Shown here piece by piece: positions 36,915 to 47,074 of a DNA stretch of 64,000 nucleotides; within the stretch, counting starts at the first letter, position 1, and each line of letters starts with the position of its first letter. Source of the stretch: Synechococcus sp. CC9311. GTDB taxonomy: Bacteria; Cyanobacteriota; Cyanobacteriia; PCC-6307; Cyanobiaceae. The notes beneath the pieces were generated by a model that worked only from the letters and a program-made list of their open reading frames with translations, did not search any database and was not told the DNA's origin. Both the position numbers and the translations under genes were made by a program. The DNA is taken from assembly GCF_000014585.1 (NCBI RefSeq), contig NC_008319.1:2046001-2110000 (forward strand), given 5' to 3'.

Positions 36915-39900
36915 ATGACCAGCAGCGGCAAAGTCAGAATTTATGAGTTGTCCAAGGACCTTGGCTTGGAGAACAAAGACGTCCTGGATGCCGCCGAGAA
37001 GCTGTCCATCGCCGCAAGGAGCCACAGCAGCTCCATCAGCGAAACAGAAGCCGGCAAAATCCGAACGCTCTTAAAGCAAGGTGGGAGTCCAGTCGCGTCT
37101 GCTCCTGCCAAGCCCGCGCCTGGAAAAGCAATTCTCTCGGTCAGGAAGGCTTCCAGCCCAGCAGCTCCGTCCATGCCCAGCAAACCTGCGGCTCCTGCGG
37201 CAGCAAAACCATCACCCAAACCTTCTGCACCATCACGACCAGAGGCCCCCCTTCCTCTCATCGTGCAGAAGCCCGTGTCGCGTCAAGCAGCACCACAAAA
37301 GCCTGTGAGCCGACAAAGCACTCCCGCGGCTGCCGCACCTGCAGCAGCACCCTCCGCTCCCGCACCATCTGCGCCCACACCAAGGCCCAAGCCCACGGCT
37401 CCTAAGGCTTCGGCCCCCGCTCCAACCGCCTCTGCTCCGTCAGCTCCTCCAAGGCCCACCTCAGCCAGACCAACACCTGCTCCGGCTCGACCCACAGGCA
37501 CCTCACCAGTGAAACGGCCTGGCAGCGAAGCCAGCAGCCCAAGACCGACCGCCCCGCCAACCCGTCCTCAACCCAAAGCCCCGGTGAATCGAGGGGCACC
37601 GGCTAGACCCGCTCCCAAACCAGAACTCGTGGGACGGCCACAGCCCAAGCGTGCGGCTCCTGGCGCCCCCGTTCGTCAGATCGGACAACGCCCAGGCGTG
37701 AGTCCTCGGCCAAGCGGGCCTCCAGGCCAGCGCGCCAACATGCCGCAACGCCCGGCAGGCTCTCAACGCCCGGGTGCCCCAACGCGACCTGGGAATGCAC
37801 CATCTAAACCAGGGCAACCTCGCTCAGGCGCGAGTTCCCTTGAGTTAGTCGGAAAACCCATCCGCAGAGACGGCAGTAATGATGGCGCCGGTGGCCGTAG
37901 CGATGGACAGGGACGTCCTCCTGGTGCCCCAAGACCTGGAGCACCACGTCCTGGCGGTATGCCTGGGATGCGTAAGCCGGTGGCCCCCGGTGAGCTCATG
38001 CAGCTCCAAAAGCCAAACAGCCGCCCGTCAGCACCACCGCCTAGACGCGTTGATGGCACTCCTGTTGCCACGCGTAGCGGTGAGGCTGCTGCTGGTGGAG
38101 CTAAAGCAACTCCTCCTGTTTCACGTCCTACCGCCACTCCACCAGCAGCACCGAGGCGTCCAGGCTTCAGGCCTGGTCCAGGAGCTGGTGGTCAACGCAG
38201 GCCTGGACGGCCTGACTGGGATGACAGCGCAAAACTGGAAGCGCTACGCAGTAAATCACCTCAGAAACAGCGTCAAAAGGTTCATATCATCGGCGAAAAC
38301 GATGATGCCTTAACCGCTGAGACCGGAGGCTTCGCTGGTGAACGCCAGGCGATGGTGCTGTCCGCCAGCTTGGCCCGTCCTTCCAAGCCGAGAACCAAGC
38401 ACAAGCCAGCTCCCAAGCCAGTTGCTGCAATCAGGAAGCGGCGTAAGGAAACCGCACGTCAGCGTCAGCGTCGTCGCGCGATGGAACTTCGTGCAGCCAG
38501 GGAGGCCAAACAGGTACGGCCCGAGATGATCGTGGTCCCCGAGGACAATCTGACGGTGCAAGAGCTCGCTGACATGCTCAGCATCGAAAGCTCAGAAATC
38601 ATCAAATCCCTGTTCTTCAAGGGTGTCATTGCCACGGTCACGCAGACCTTGGACATGCCAACCATTGAAGCTGTGGCACAAGAATTCGGCGTACCTGTAC
38701 TTCAGGATGATGTCGAAGAGGCGGCCAAGAAGACCGTCGAGATGATCGAGGAGAAAGACCACGCTCATCTCATTCGCCGTCCCCCAGTGGTCACCGTCAT
38801 GGGTCACGTTGACCACGGCAAGACAAGCCTTCTTGATGCGATCCGCCAAGCCCGCGTCGCCGCTGGAGAAGCCGGTGGAATCACCCAACACATTGGTGCT
38901 TATCAAGTCGAGATTCAGCACAACGATTCACCCCAGAGGCTCACATTCCTCGACACCCCAGGGCACGAGGCATTCACCGCCATGCGTGCTCGAGGGACCA
39001 AAGTCACTGATGTTGCTGTCTTGGTGGTTGCGGCAGACGATGGTGTTCGTCCTCAGACCTTGGAAGCGATCAGCCATGCAAGGGCGGCAGAAGTGCCGGT
39101 CGTTGTGGCGATCAACAAAATCGACAAAGAGGGAGCCTCCCCCGATCGTGTCAAACAGGAACTCTCTGAACAGAACCTGCTGGCGGAAGATTGGGGAGGC
39201 GATGTGGTGATGGTGCCCGTCAGCGCCCTCCGCGGAGAAAACATCGACAAGTTGCTTGAAATGATTCTCCTCGTGACAGAGGTTGAGGATTTACAAGCCA
39301 ACCCCGATCGACTCGCAAAAGGCACCGTGATCGAGGCCCATCTCGACAAGGCCAAAGGTCCTGTGGCCACATTGCTGGTTCAAAACGGCACGCTTCGCAC
39401 TGGTGACGTCCTCGCCGCAGGCCCAGTTCTCGGCAAAGTGCGCGCCATGGTGGATGACGGCGGCGGCCGTTTGAAAGAAGCAGGTCCTTCCTGTGCAGTG
39501 GAAGCACTTGGTTTCAGCGAAGTGCCCACCGCAGGCGACGAATTTGAGGTCTACCCCGATGAGAAGTCAGCACGTGCTGTCGTCGGCGATCGTGCCTCAG
39601 ATGCCCGCGCGAGTCGATTGGCGCAACAGATGGCATCACGTCGCGTATCACTCACGGCAATGTCTGGCCAGGCCAAAGAGGGCGAGCTGAAAGAGCTCAA
39701 TCTCATCCTCAAGGCCGATGTTCAAGGCAGTGTGGAAGCGATCCTTGGTTCACTTGAACAGCTACCGAAGGACGAGGTCCAAGTCCGTGTCCTGCTGTCC
39801 GCTCCTGGCGAAGTCACAGAAACGGACGTCGATCTAGCGGCAGCCTCTGGCGCTGTGATCGTTGGCTTCAACACCTCAATGGCGTCAGGTGCAAAACGAG

Positions 39901-40304
39901 CGGCAGATGCCAATAGCGTTGACGTTCGCGACTACGACGTCATCTATAAGCTGCTGGAGGACATCCAGTTGGCCATGGAAGGTCTCCTGGAACCAGAACT
40001 TGTGGAAGAGTCCCTTGGAGAAGCAGAGGTTCGAGCCGTTTTCACGATCGGCAAGAGCGCTGTGGCTGGTTGTTATGTCACAACCGGAAAGCTGCAACGG
40101 AACTGCAAGGTGCGCGTGCGTCGCGGCAAAGAAATCGTCTTTGCTGGAGATCTCGATTCACTACGCCGCAACAAAGACGACGTCAAGGATGTGGCCACAG
40201 GGTTCGAATGCGGTATCGGCTGTGATCGCTTCGCCAATTGGAAGGACGGCGACATCGTTGAGGGCTACAAGCTCGTAACCCAGCGCCGCAAGCTCGCCAC
40301 CTAA
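36915..40304 (+). CDS. infB: Translation initiation factor IF-2
   Basis: A GTPase that delivers initiator tRNA to the small ribosomal subunit. The 1129 residues include a long N-terminal Pro/Ala/Arg/Gly-rich linker (about residues 55-440). The GTPase domain follows, with GHVDHGKTS near residues 630-638, [11 protein letters not shown] and NKIDK, then beta-barrel domains to the end. The low-complexity linker is unusually extended and is encoded by GC-rich repeats. The start [24 protein letters not shown] is the expected IF2 N-terminal subdomain. Confidence 0.97.
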   Translation: MTSSGKVRIYELSKDLGLENKDVLDAAEKLSIAARSHSSSISETEAGKIRTLLKQGGSPVASAPAKPAPGKAILSVRKASSPAAPSMPSKPAAPAAAKPSPKPSAPSRPEAPLPLIVQKPVSRQAAPQKPVSRQSTPAAAAPAAAPSAPAPSAPTPRPKPTAPKASAPAPTASAPSAPPRPTSARPTPAPARPTGTSPVKRPGSEASSPRPTAPPTRPQPKAPVNRGAPARPAPKPELVGRPQPKRAAPGAPVRQIGQRPGVSPRPSGPPGQRANMPQRPAGSQRPGAPTRPGNAPSKPGQPRSGASSLELVGKPIRRDGSNDGAGGRSDGQGRPPGAPRPGAPRPGGMPGMRKPVAPGELMQLQKPNSRPSAPPPRRVDGTPVATRSGEAAAGGAKATPPVSRPTATPPAAPRRPGFRPGPGAGGQRRPGRPDWDDSAKLEALRSKSPQKQRQKVHIIGENDDALTAETGGFAGERQAMVLSASLARPSKPRTKHKPAPKPVAAIRKRRKETARQRQRRRAMELRAAREAKQVRPEMIVVPEDNLTVQELADMLSIESSEIIKSLFFKGVIATVTQTLDMPTIEAVAQEFGVPVLQDDVEEAAKKTVEMIEEKDHAHLIRRPPVVTVMGHVDHGKTSLLDAIRQARVAAGEAGGITQHIGAYQVEIQHNDSPQRLTFLDTPGHEAFTAMRARGTKVTDVAVLVVAADDGVRPQTLEAISHARAAEVPVVVAINKIDKEGASPDRVKQELSEQNLLAEDWGGDVVMVPVSALRGENIDKLLEMILLVTEVEDLQANPDRLAKGTVIEAHLDKAKGPVATLLVQNGTLRTGDVLAAGPVLGKVRAMVDDGGGRLKEAGPSCAVEALGFSEVPTAGDEFEVYPDEKSARAVVGDRASDARASRLAQQMASRRVSLTAMSGQAKEGELKELNLILKADVQGSVEAILGSLEQLPKDEVQVRVLLSAPGEVTETDVDLAAASGAVIVGFNTSMASGAKRAADANSVDVRDYDVIYKLLEDIQLAMEGLLEPELVEESLGEAEVRAVFTIGKSAVAGCYVTTGKLQRNCKVRVRRGKEIVFAGDLDSLRRNKDDVKDVATGFECGIGCDRFANWKDGDIVEGYKLVTQRRKLAT

Positions 40305-41224
40305 TGTCCCCTCGCAACGAGCCGCTTCTCTGGCTCCAGCTGGTGGCGATAGGAGCCATTCCACTGGAGCTACAGCTGCTTCGGTTGATCTTGGCTGGCT
40401 CGGATCTTGGTCCGGTGCCCTCGGTGGAACGTCTTCTCTGTTGGGGGATCGCCGTTGTTGCTCCTTCAATCTTGCTCTGGAGACGCCCTGTGGATTGGGG
40501 GTCCCTTCTCCTAGTTCGTCAACCTTTAACGGGGAGGACAACCTGGCAACGCAAAATCAGTCACTGCCAAGACAACCTGCTCTTAAAACTGGTGGGAGCA
40601 GCAGGAGCAGTTCTTTTGCTCGCGTTGTTCTGGTGGATTGATCGTTCCTCGCTATTGATTGCAGATCTTTCTCCTTTAAAAAGTGGACATCGCCTTCAAA
40701 GTTTGCTGATCGCGACCCCACTTCTGGCCGTCATTGTTTGGCAATGGCATCAGCTGGTCCAATCGATCTGGCTTCTTACTCGTCCCTCGATGGCCATTGA
40801 AGAGGCCGTAGCGATGAGTGACCGACAACTTGAGGATTCAAGGTTTTCACTCGGGTTGGGGCTCCTACGCCTAGAAAGCTTGGATTGGCAATCTCAAGAT
40901 CTCAACACGCCAGCCGTTGCTCAACCTAAGGAGTCTCCAAAAACCATTGAGACGCCTCCTCCCCCTGACCATTCAACGAAGCAACCTTCAGAAGACGTCG
41001 CCAATGCAGCGCTTGAGCAAGAAGAACTGAATCCCACAGAAACGACAGATTTAGGGCTCGCGAGTTCGGTCGAACCAGAGCAAGCTGCCGAACAGAGCAA
41101 CAGCACTGATCTGGATCACGAGGTCGCTGACAACAACAGTGTCTCCAGCAGTGACTCTGAAGGTCATGACGAACAGACCAAGGCCGCCGGAAGCGAAGAG
41201 AGCGAGCCAGAGCAAGCGCCGTAA
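40304..41224 (+). CDS. Low-complexity-tail membrane protein
   Basis: A 306-residue protein with about four membrane helices (near residues 8-30, 43-58, 92-112 and 130-150) followed by a soluble region and, from about residue 205, an acidic Glu/Ser/Thr/Pro-rich tail with no structure. This layout matches the group called low-complexity-tail membrane proteins in picocyanobacteria. The function is unknown. It starts one base into the infB stop (TAATG). The last 58 codons, all within the disordered tail, are antisense to the DUF3493 gene on the other strand. Confidence 0.75.
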   Translation: MSPRNEPLLWLQLVAIGAIPLELQLLRLILAGSDLGPVPSVERLLCWGIAVVAPSILLWRRPVDWGSLLLVRQPLTGRTTWQRKISHCQDNLLLKLVGAAGAVLLLALFWWIDRSSLLIADLSPLKSGHRLQSLLIATPLLAVIVWQWHQLVQSIWLLTRPSMAIEEAVAMSDRQLEDSRFSLGLGLLRLESLDWQSQDLNTPAVAQPKESPKTIETPPPPDHSTKQPSEDVANAALEQEELNPTETTDLGLASSVEPEQAAEQSNSTDLDHEVADNNSVSSSDSEGHDEQTKAAGSEESEPEQAP

Positions 41225-41308
41225 CGTTCTCCAGGGAGTGCGTGCTTCCTGTAAGAGCCGATCTTTCAGTGCTGGGTCCAACTGTCTTTGAGAGTCGCGG
41301 TCGCTCAA
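41051..41308 (-). CDS. DUF3493 / LPA3-like membrane protein
   Basis: An 85-residue protein with MSDRDSQRQLDPALKDRLLQEARTPWRTLRR followed by two hydrophobic helices (LLWLALFASGGLGLFVM and LVIQISAVALFGSLLWF). This pattern matches DUF3493, the family of plant LPA3 (low photosystem II accumulation), so a role in photosystem II assembly is plausible. It ends inside the coding region of the preceding plus-strand gene. The 174 bp from 41051 to 41224 are therefore coding on both strands if both are real, and of the two this one has the stronger family support. Confidence 0.83.
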   Translation of the reverse strand: MSDRDSQRQLDPALKDRLLQEARTPWRTLRRLLWLALFASGGLGLFVMTFRVTAGDTVVVSDLVIQISAVALFGSLLWFDRTREP

Positions 41309-41349
41309 ACCCTGTACAGCGCAATTCCAAATGTTAAGTTCCTAAAGCT

Positions 41350-41422
41350 GCCGATGTAGCTCAGCTGGTAGAGCAACGCTTTCGTAAAGCGTGGGTCGCC
41401 TGTTCAAGTCAGGTCATCGGCT
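41350..41422 (+). tRNA. trnT: tRNA-Thr (CGU anticodon)
   Basis: A full cloverleaf can be drawn. The acceptor stem GCCGATG pairs with CATCGGC (41415-41421), with discriminator U at 41422. The D-arm contains AGCTCAGCTGGTAGAGC. The anticodon stem ACGCT/AGCGT encloses the loop TTCGTAA with anticodon CGT at 41383-41385, and the T-arm is CCTGTTCAAGTCAGG. No CCA is encoded. It reads ACG codons. It stands alone between the DUF3493 gene and a phosphoribosyltransferase. Confidence 0.95.
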
Positions 41423-41521
41423 TAAGAGAGCAACCCAGTTTCAGCATGGAATCCGCGCTGCAGCTGGTCTTTTATTGCTCGGAACTGGCTGAGAGCAAGA
41501 TCGCAACTGATATGCGCTAGC

Positions 41522-42178
41522 TCATGAAATCGCATGGGCCTGTTCACACACGACGAATTCAGATCCATGCGCATAACGAACATTGACTGGAACCCCAGCT
41601 TGACAAAGGGGGCATTCATCAGCGGGCCAGGACGGAAGGAGTACTTCATCTAAAAAAATGAAATTCTCCACCCCAAGATCTGCCGCCCCTACATTGCCCC
41701 TATTCACATACGCTGCAATACCCATCGGATGGCCGCCTGATTGAACGACTGCCTCACACGTAAGACGAACCGAAAATCCAGTATTAACAACATCATCAAC
41801 AATCAGGACAGATTGACCTCGAATAATCTCATCATATCCCCGCTTAATCTCAAACCTTTCTGTTTTTCCTGCCTTGCCAAGCAGACGTTCCGCAAATACA
41901 CAACGAGCCTGAAGCGACAAAGCTACATATTGGGCACAAATAACACCGCCTATAGCAGGACCACAGATCAAGCCAGGCCTTAACCCTTGCTCTTGAATTT
42001 CTTCACCCAAAAGCTGACCAAGCTGATGAGCAAGTTCCGGCCTTAAGTTAATAAGATCCTTGGCAACCCATCCGGAGCCATGATCTCCCGAAGCGTACAC
42101 AAAGTGGTCATTTTCGATCAGCGTTCCACTTGATTCTAGGATTTTTCTTGTCATTTCCTGTCTCTGCTTCGTAGACAT
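41522..42178 (-). CDS. Orotate phosphoribosyltransferase-like protein
   Basis: A type I phosphoribosyltransferase of about 218 residues from the ATG at 42178. The PRPP-binding loop reads SVLIVDDVVNTGFS, and the GPAIGGVICAQYVA segment matches the OPRT family. A short C-terminal tail adds ECPLCQAGVPV, a CxxC motif not present in typical PyrE, so the substrate may not be orotate. The gene is more AT-rich than its neighbours and lies just downstream of the tRNA-Thr gene, both hints of a mobile or acquired origin. A pyrE function is possible but not proven. Confidence 0.78.
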   Translation of the reverse strand: MSTKQRQEMTRKILESSGTLIENDHFVYASGDHGSGWVAKDLINLRPELAHQLGQLLGEEIQEQGLRPGLICGPAIGGVICAQYVALSLQARCVFAERLLGKAGKTERFEIKRGYDEIIRGQSVLIVDDVVNTGFSVRLTCEAVVQSGGHPMGIAAYVNRGNVGAADLGVENFIFLDEVLLPSWPADECPLCQAGVPVNVRYAHGSEFVVCEQAHAIS

Positions 42179-42608
42179 AGCGACGATGGATTGACCACTA
42201 CCGACAGGTTGGCAAAGCCCACACGGTCTTACAACCAAGCACTCGCAAGAGACAAAGCCATGGCCTAAAAGCGTTGCACTGGCCTAGCTCCAATGCACCC
42301 TCAAGCAAGGCGCATTGCTGAGCACACGCGATTCATTGAAAACCAGCAAAACTTCCAATCCAGCCCAAGGCAACATCAAGCCAACCTGGTTCATTCCGAT
42401 GGGCTTTTATCTCAATCCAGAATTCTTCCGCGTGAGCCAAGTGATCACCACAAGATGCGCCCGTGCTGCCAAGCGAATAAATGCCTAGGCCAATGAAATC
42501 TTAAAAAGAGTTGGCACAAGTCCCCATAAGAGCGATTGGCACGATTTCTGCTCATTAGACCACCTGCCTAGACGTGGTTGCCCGACTGATTGAGCATGAG
42601 GCTCGGAA
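42179..42608. other. Gene-poor region after the phosphoribosyltransferase
   Basis: This 430-bp stretch has no convincing coding frame on either strand. A plus-strand frame of 67 codons at 42293-42496 has skewed, unfamily-like content (Gln/His rich) and is not proposed as a gene. Base composition is more AT-rich than the surrounding core genes. No tRNA or intrinsic terminator is seen. Confidence 0.5.
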
Positions 42609-42860
42609 CTAATCGGGGAGTGCTAATGAGCCAAACAACGACTGGAGATCAGCAGCAATCGCAGCTTTTGCAGCATTCATCTGAGCCAGAATGACCATCT
42701 GCGCAAGGCTGCGAGCAATACACCTTGCCATCTTTCTGGACAGCGGATTCAACAGACACTGCGCAAGAGCAGGGATCACAGGCACAAACTTGATTGCTAG
42801 TAGCCATGTCTTGAGTGGACGTCTCCCTCTTTCATAAAACAAAAATGCGTCCACGTCCAT
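42609..42860 (-). CDS. Hypothetical 83-aa protein (doubtful)
   Basis: A reading frame of 83 residues beginning MDVDAFLFYERGRRPLKTWLLAIK, with a hydrophobic centre (FVPVIPALAQCLLNPL) and an Ala-rich helix-prone second half. It shows no family that I recognise and stands in a loosely packed segment between the phosphoribosyltransferase and the DUF389 gene. It could be a small genuine protein, a remnant of a larger gene, or chance. Only the length and orientation support it. Confidence 0.3.
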   Translation of the reverse strand: MDVDAFLFYERGRRPLKTWLLAIKFVPVIPALAQCLLNPLSRKMARCIARSLAQMVILAQMNAAKAAIAADLQSLFGSLALPD

Positions 42861-42966
42861 TACCCATTTGGGGGAGAGCAGACTCCCGCAAATAATTCAT
42901 CCGTTGATGCACTCCTCAGGTTGGTGCTGACATGCCATCAAACTGAAACCATCTAAACCAGAGTTC

Positions 42967-44220
42967 ATGTCCAGCATCGAACCCAGCAAGCTCGATCGCA
43001 TGAAACGCAGCTTTGGAAGCGATGCAGCACTCGATGAAGTGTTCATCGTGCTGAGTGTCGGCGCAGGGCTCATCGCAACTCTGGGTTTACTCGCCAACAG
43101 CCCCGCCGTCGTGATCGGCGCGATGGTCGTGGCTCCATGGATCATGCCGCTAAGAGCTGCCGCTTTTGCCGTGCTCTTTGGTGACATCCCCCTGCTTAAC
43201 CGTTCCTTGCGGACGTTGATGGTGGGAGTATGCACTACCGCTGTCCTATCCATTGTGTTGGGGAAGCTGGCCGGATTGCCTCAATTCGGCTCGGAAGTCG
43301 AAGCGCGGATATCGCCAAACCTTCTCGACTTAGGGATCGCCCTTGTGGCCGGTGGACTGGCCACCTACGCCAAGCTTCGCAGTGATGCAGTGAGCTCACT
43401 TGCAGGAACGGCCATTGCAGTTGCTCTTGTACCACCTGTCTGCGTGATGGGACTTCTTCTATCCCATGCGCGCTGGGAGGACGCATTGAATGCCGGCCTG
43501 CTATTTGCCACAAACCTTCTTGGAATTTTGACCGGAGGATTGGTCTTAATGGCCTGCAGAGATTCCTACTTTCGCCAAGAACTCAGGCGAAGCCAGTTAG
43601 GAGCCGCAAGCTTTGCACTCACTGGCTTATTGCTGATTCCACTAGGGGGAAGTTTTATCAATCTCCTTGTCCAAGCGAAAAACGAAAATACACGCGAATC
43701 AGTGGAAAAGACCATTGCAAAATTTCTAACGCAGGAGACCTTAACCTTTGGCGATAAAAAGAAAATTGATGTCGAGAAGGTCGACATTGACTGGGATCAA
43801 AACCCACCTGTCATACGAGTGATCGTGCGTGTTGCAGACCCAGAACGTCCAACATTCAAACAAGTTTCAGCCGTTCAAGAAGAGATCAACAAACGGCAAG
43901 ATGTTCGATTTAGACTTGTCGTGCAACGCACAGCTGTTGACATCGTCGGCCCCAAAGAACAGCCTAACATTGAAAGCCCAACCCCTAAACAACCTATCAA
44001 TTCACATACAAATACTCAGCCATTTAATAACATCAAACCCGTTGATAGCATTAGACCATTCAAAGAAGTCCCCCTAATCGATCAATTACCTTTTCTTGAC
44101 AATATGCAATCACAGAAAAAAGAGAATAACAACAATCTCAACTCAACAATTGAACCTGAGGCGATCAAGGCACCAGGACTACCTCTTGACAGTCGAACTG
44201 CGGATCAAACCCAGGATTAA
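42967..44220 (+). CDS. DUF389 family integral membrane protein
   Basis: A 417-residue protein with about six membrane helices in the first 240 residues. The conserved stretch NSPAVVIGAMVVAPWIMPLRAAAFAV is typical of DUF389. The C-terminal part is soluble: a beta-rich domain (about 255-330), then an Asn/Pro/Lys-rich tail with lower-complexity sequence and more A/T codons than the core. The function of DUF389 is unknown. It converges with the HIT gene at 6 bp. Confidence 0.85.
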   Translation: MSSIEPSKLDRMKRSFGSDAALDEVFIVLSVGAGLIATLGLLANSPAVVIGAMVVAPWIMPLRAAAFAVLFGDIPLLNRSLRTLMVGVCTTAVLSIVLGKLAGLPQFGSEVEARISPNLLDLGIALVAGGLATYAKLRSDAVSSLAGTAIAVALVPPVCVMGLLLSHARWEDALNAGLLFATNLLGILTGGLVLMACRDSYFRQELRRSQLGAASFALTGLLLIPLGGSFINLLVQAKNENTRESVEKTIAKFLTQETLTFGDKKKIDVEKVDIDWDQNPPVIRVIVRVADPERPTFKQVSAVQEEINKRQDVRFRLVVQRTAVDIVGPKEQPNIESPTPKQPINSHTNTQPFNNIKPVDSIRPFKEVPLIDQLPFLDNMQSQKKENNNNLNSTIEPEAIKAPGLPLDSRTADQTQD

Positions 44221-44226
44221 TTTCGA

Positions 44227-44733
44227 TCAAATAATGAAACTGTTCTGAGCTTGAAGGCGAGCCGCTACAAGAAATTCTTGAACATTTTCAATCTGAACAG
44301 GGGGCTCTCGCCCTGCTTCTACATCGCGATAAAGATCAGCCACACTCCATGCCGCACTGCGCTGATCCTCCTGGAACCGAGGGATGAGATGGAGGTGAAG
44401 GTGGCGTGCGCCCTCCCCAAAAGCGATGGCGTAGACCCTGTCGCAGCCAGTGAAGTGCTGAATCAACCTTGATGCTTTTTGAACCACATTGCCCCATTCA
44501 CGTGCTTCCTCATCCACAAAGTCAATCGGACCCGCAATATGACGACGGACATCCAGCAAGCACCATCCCAGCAAAGGGGACGGATCAGGATGATGACGCA
44601 ACAGCCAGAGAGGATTACGCCAAATTTCCACCTCGGAAAGACGGACTACATCGGAGTGAAGTTCACAAATGGCGCAGTCTTCCAAGCCAACAGGCAAATC
44701 ATCAGAAGCTGCTCGATCTGGATTGGATGCCAT
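44227..44733 (-). CDS. HIT family hydrolase
   Basis: A histidine-triad protein of 168 residues. The catalytic HLHLHLIPR motif has histidines at 111, 113 and 115 counted from the ATG at 44733, and a CAIC pair (residues 20-23) may hold zinc as in other HIT enzymes of this size. HIT proteins hydrolyse dinucleoside polyphosphates or AMP conjugates. A GTG seven codons earlier (44754) is an alternative start. Confidence 0.85.
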   Translation of the reverse strand: MASNPDRAASDDLPVGLEDCAICELHSDVVRLSEVEIWRNPLWLLRHHPDPSPLLGWCLLDVRRHIAGPIDFVDEEAREWGNVVQKASRLIQHFTGCDRVYAIAFGEGARHLHLHLIPRFQEDQRSAAWSVADLYRDVEAGREPPVQIENVQEFLVAARLQAQNSFII

Positions 44734-44898
44734 GAAGCCATGACTGAGATCCACTCATCATCCAATCCTCTGGGAATGGGCGTCATGGCTAAAGCGTTGC
44801 TGAGTGCACGAGTCAGCCCAGCCAGAGAGACTGACAGATCAGAAACAGGGCTGTCTGGCTGATCTCCCCCTTATGTATGGGCCCAATCGATTCGGCTC

Positions 44899-45675
44899 TT
44901 AGCTGTTGTGCTGGATCATGAATCCACCGTCGACCAGCAGCATTGAGCCGGTGATAAAAGCTGCCTGATTGGACAGTAACCAGATCACCGCGTTGGCAAC
45001 ATCGCGCGGCGAAGCCATCCGCCCCAAGGGGTGAAGCGAAGAGGCCCGTTTTCTGAGGTGCTCTGGATTGTCGCTTGCTGCAAGGGCCTGGTGGGTGAAA
45101 CCGCCATCCACCCATCCCGGCGCCACGTTATTCACACGGATACCCCTTGGTGCCAGCTCTCCGGCCGCTGCGTAGCTGAGGCTGAGCACGGCTCCCTTGG
45201 AAGTGGTGTAAGCCCCTCCATCAGCTGAGCCGATGAATGCCGAGACACTACCCAAGGTGACGATTGAGCCGTGAGTCGATTCCAAATGAGGAATGGCAGC
45301 TTGCACGGCATGAAGAGTGCCGTCCACATTCACAGCCATCACACGCTTCCAGTCCTCATGGCTCTGGCTGGAGAGAGGGCCAGTGCGCAGCACTCCTGCT
45401 GCGGTGACAAGCCCTCGAAGGGGGCCGAGCTCCTTGACGGCGCTGTCGATCACCTGTTTCACCATTACCGGATCGGTGACGTCCATATCGAAGCTCTTTG
45501 CGACTGCACCGTTCGTTCTGATCTGGGCAGCAACGGCTTCCACCTCCTCGACGTTGGTGTCGCAGACGGCGATAGAGGCGCCGGCTTGAGCTGCCTGCGT
45601 GGCGATGGCACGACCAATGGATCCTGCTCCGCCGGTCACCAACACCAACCCGCCGCTGAGATCAATTGAGATCAT
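44899..45675 (-). CDS. SDR family oxidoreductase
   Basis: A classical short-chain dehydrogenase of 258 residues. The NAD(P)-binding TGGAGSIG motif is at 14-21, the NVDG segment near 116, and the catalytic Ser143, Tyr156 and Lys160 form the expected triad (YTTSK). The acidic Asp39 (CDTN) after strand two suggests preference for NAD(H). The substrate is not readable. It stands alone with some 160 bp upstream of the HIT start and more than 300 bp to psbA. Confidence 0.88.
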   Translation of the reverse strand: MISIDLSGGLVLVTGGAGSIGRAIATQAAQAGASIAVCDTNVEEVEAVAAQIRTNGAVAKSFDMDVTDPVMVKQVIDSAVKELGPLRGLVTAAGVLRTGPLSSQSHEDWKRVMAVNVDGTLHAVQAAIPHLESTHGSIVTLGSVSAFIGSADGGAYTTSKGAVLSLSYAAAGELAPRGIRVNNVAPGWVDGGFTHQALAASDNPEHLRKRASSLHPLGRMASPRDVANAVIWLLSNQAAFITGSMLLVDGGFMIQHNS

Positions 45676-45978
45676 CTCTCTGAATCACTGACGATTAGTC
45701 AAAGGATGAATGCAATCAAAATCACTGTCATCACTAGCGGGGTTGGCTTAATTGATAGGCCTGTGGTTTGTTTGTGATTGAAAAATTTGATGTGGTGGAT
45801 CTAAGCATTCAAGGTTGATTGAATCTTGTTATGTGATTGGCGTTGGTCTGCTTGCTATCCATGCAACGTGCTTCTCGAGTCATCAGCCAAGACCGCAACA
45901 GGACAGGCAACAAAAAGCCCCCACCAATCGGCGGGGGCTTTCTAGTTCAGTTGATCTGAACTTTGGTTGGTTTCCAGA
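45676..45978. other. Intergenic region between SDR gene and psbA
   Basis: A 303-bp AT-rich gap between the SDR start and the psbA stop. It contains the psbA terminator (45911-45942) and, presumably, the SDR promoter on the minus strand. No convincing reading frame is present. Confidence 0.5.
45911..45942 (-). terminator. Intrinsic terminator of psbA
   Basis: Read on the minus strand, AAAGCCCCCGCC pairs with GGTGGGGGCTTT across a 4-base loop (GATT), ending in CTTTTTG. It lies 37 bp downstream of the psbA stop codon. The strong GC stem with a T-run is a typical rho-independent terminator. Confidence 0.85.
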
Positions 45979-47058
45979 TCAACCGATTGCAGGTGCCTGA
46001 AGAGCCACAGGTGTGGACTCAGCAGCTGCCAGGTCGAGAGGGAAGTTATGAGCGTTGCGCTCGTGCATCACTTCCATGCCGAGACCGGCACGGTTCAACA
46101 CGTCGGCCCAGGTGTTCAGGACGCGGCCCTGACCATCAAGGATGGACTGGTTGAAGTTGAAGCCGTTCAGGTTGAAGGCCATGGTTGACACGCCAAGGGC
46201 GGTGAACCAGATGCCGACAACAGGCCAGGCTGCAAGGAAGAAGTGAAGGCTACGGCTGTTGTTGAAGGAGGCGTATTGGAAGATCAGGCGACCGAAGTAG
46301 CCGTGAGCAGCCACGATGTTGTACGTCTCTTCTTCTTGGCCGAACTTGTAGCCATAGTTCTGGGACTCGGTCTCGGTTGTTTCACGAACCAAGGAGGAGG
46401 TCACCAATGAACCGTGCATGGCGGAGAACAGTGAACCACCGAACACACCAGCAACTCCCAGCATGTGGAAGGGGTGCATCAAGATGTTGTGCTCAGCCTG
46501 GAACACCAACATGTAGTTGAAGGTTCCAGAGATGCCCAAAGGCATGGCGTCAGAGAACGAACCCTGACCGAAGGGGTAAACCAGGAACACTGCAGATGCA
46601 GCAGCAACAGGTGCGCTGTATGCAACACAGATCCAAGGGCGCATGCCCAAGCGGTAGGAAAGTTCCCACTCACGTCCCATATAGGCGTAGATGCCGATCA
46701 GGAAGTGGAACACAACCAGTTGGAAAGGACCGCCGTTGTAGAGCCACTCGTCGAGTGAGGCAGCTTCCCAGATTGGGTAGAAGTGCAAGCCGATGGCGTT
46801 GCTGGAAGGAACAACAGCACCAGAAATGATGTTGTTGCCATACATCAGTGAACCTGCAACAGGCTCGCGGATGCCGTCGATATCAACCGGAGGTGCGGCG
46901 ATGAAAGCGACGATGAAGCAGGTGGTAGCGGCAAGCAGTGTGGGGATCATCAACACACCGAACCAACCGACATACAGACGGTTGTTCGTGGAGGTGACCC
47001 AATCACAGAACTGCTGCCAACCGTTAGCGCCGGAGCGCTGCTGGATGGTGGTAGTCAT
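45979..47058 (-). CDS. psbA: Photosystem II reaction centre protein D1 (D1:2 / high-light form)
   Basis: A 359-residue D1 protein with the five transmembrane helices, the QB and manganese-cluster ligand regions ([28 protein letters not shown] and [16 protein letters not shown]), and a C-terminal extension after residue 344 ([14 protein letters not shown]) that is removed by CtpA. Residue 130 is Glu (MGREWELS), the state of the high-light D1:2 isoform, not the Gln of D1:1. Translation starts at the ATG at 47058 without an obvious Shine-Dalgarno. Marine Synechococcus usually carry several psbA copies, of which this is one. Confidence 0.98.
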   Translation of the reverse strand: MTTTIQQRSGANGWQQFCDWVTSTNNRLYVGWFGVLMIPTLLAATTCFIVAFIAAPPVDIDGIREPVAGSLMYGNNIISGAVVPSSNAIGLHFYPIWEAASLDEWLYNGGPFQLVVFHFLIGIYAYMGREWELSYRLGMRPWICVAYSAPVAAASAVFLVYPFGQGSFSDAMPLGISGTFNYMLVFQAEHNILMHPFHMLGVAGVFGGSLFSAMHGSLVTSSLVRETTETESQNYGYKFGQEEETYNIVAAHGYFGRLIFQYASFNNSRSLHFFLAAWPVVGIWFTALGVSTMAFNLNGFNFNQSILDGQGRVLNTWADVLNRAGLGMEVMHERNAHNFPLDLAAAESTPVALQAPAIG

Positions 47059-47074
47059 GAGAACGGAAAAGAAG

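Noticed and set aside
37000..38300. Several long minus- and alternative-frame open frames inside infB
   Set aside because: They are by-products of the GC-rich Pro/Ala/Arg linker of IF-2, with skewed composition and no family traits.
42293..42496. Plus-strand 67-codon frame in the gene-poor region
   Set aside because: Composition rich in Gln and His with no hydrophobic core or family match; not distinguishable from chance.
42872..42887. GGGAG-AGCAGA-CTCCC hairpin considered as a terminator
   Set aside because: Short five-pair stem with no T-run on either strand.
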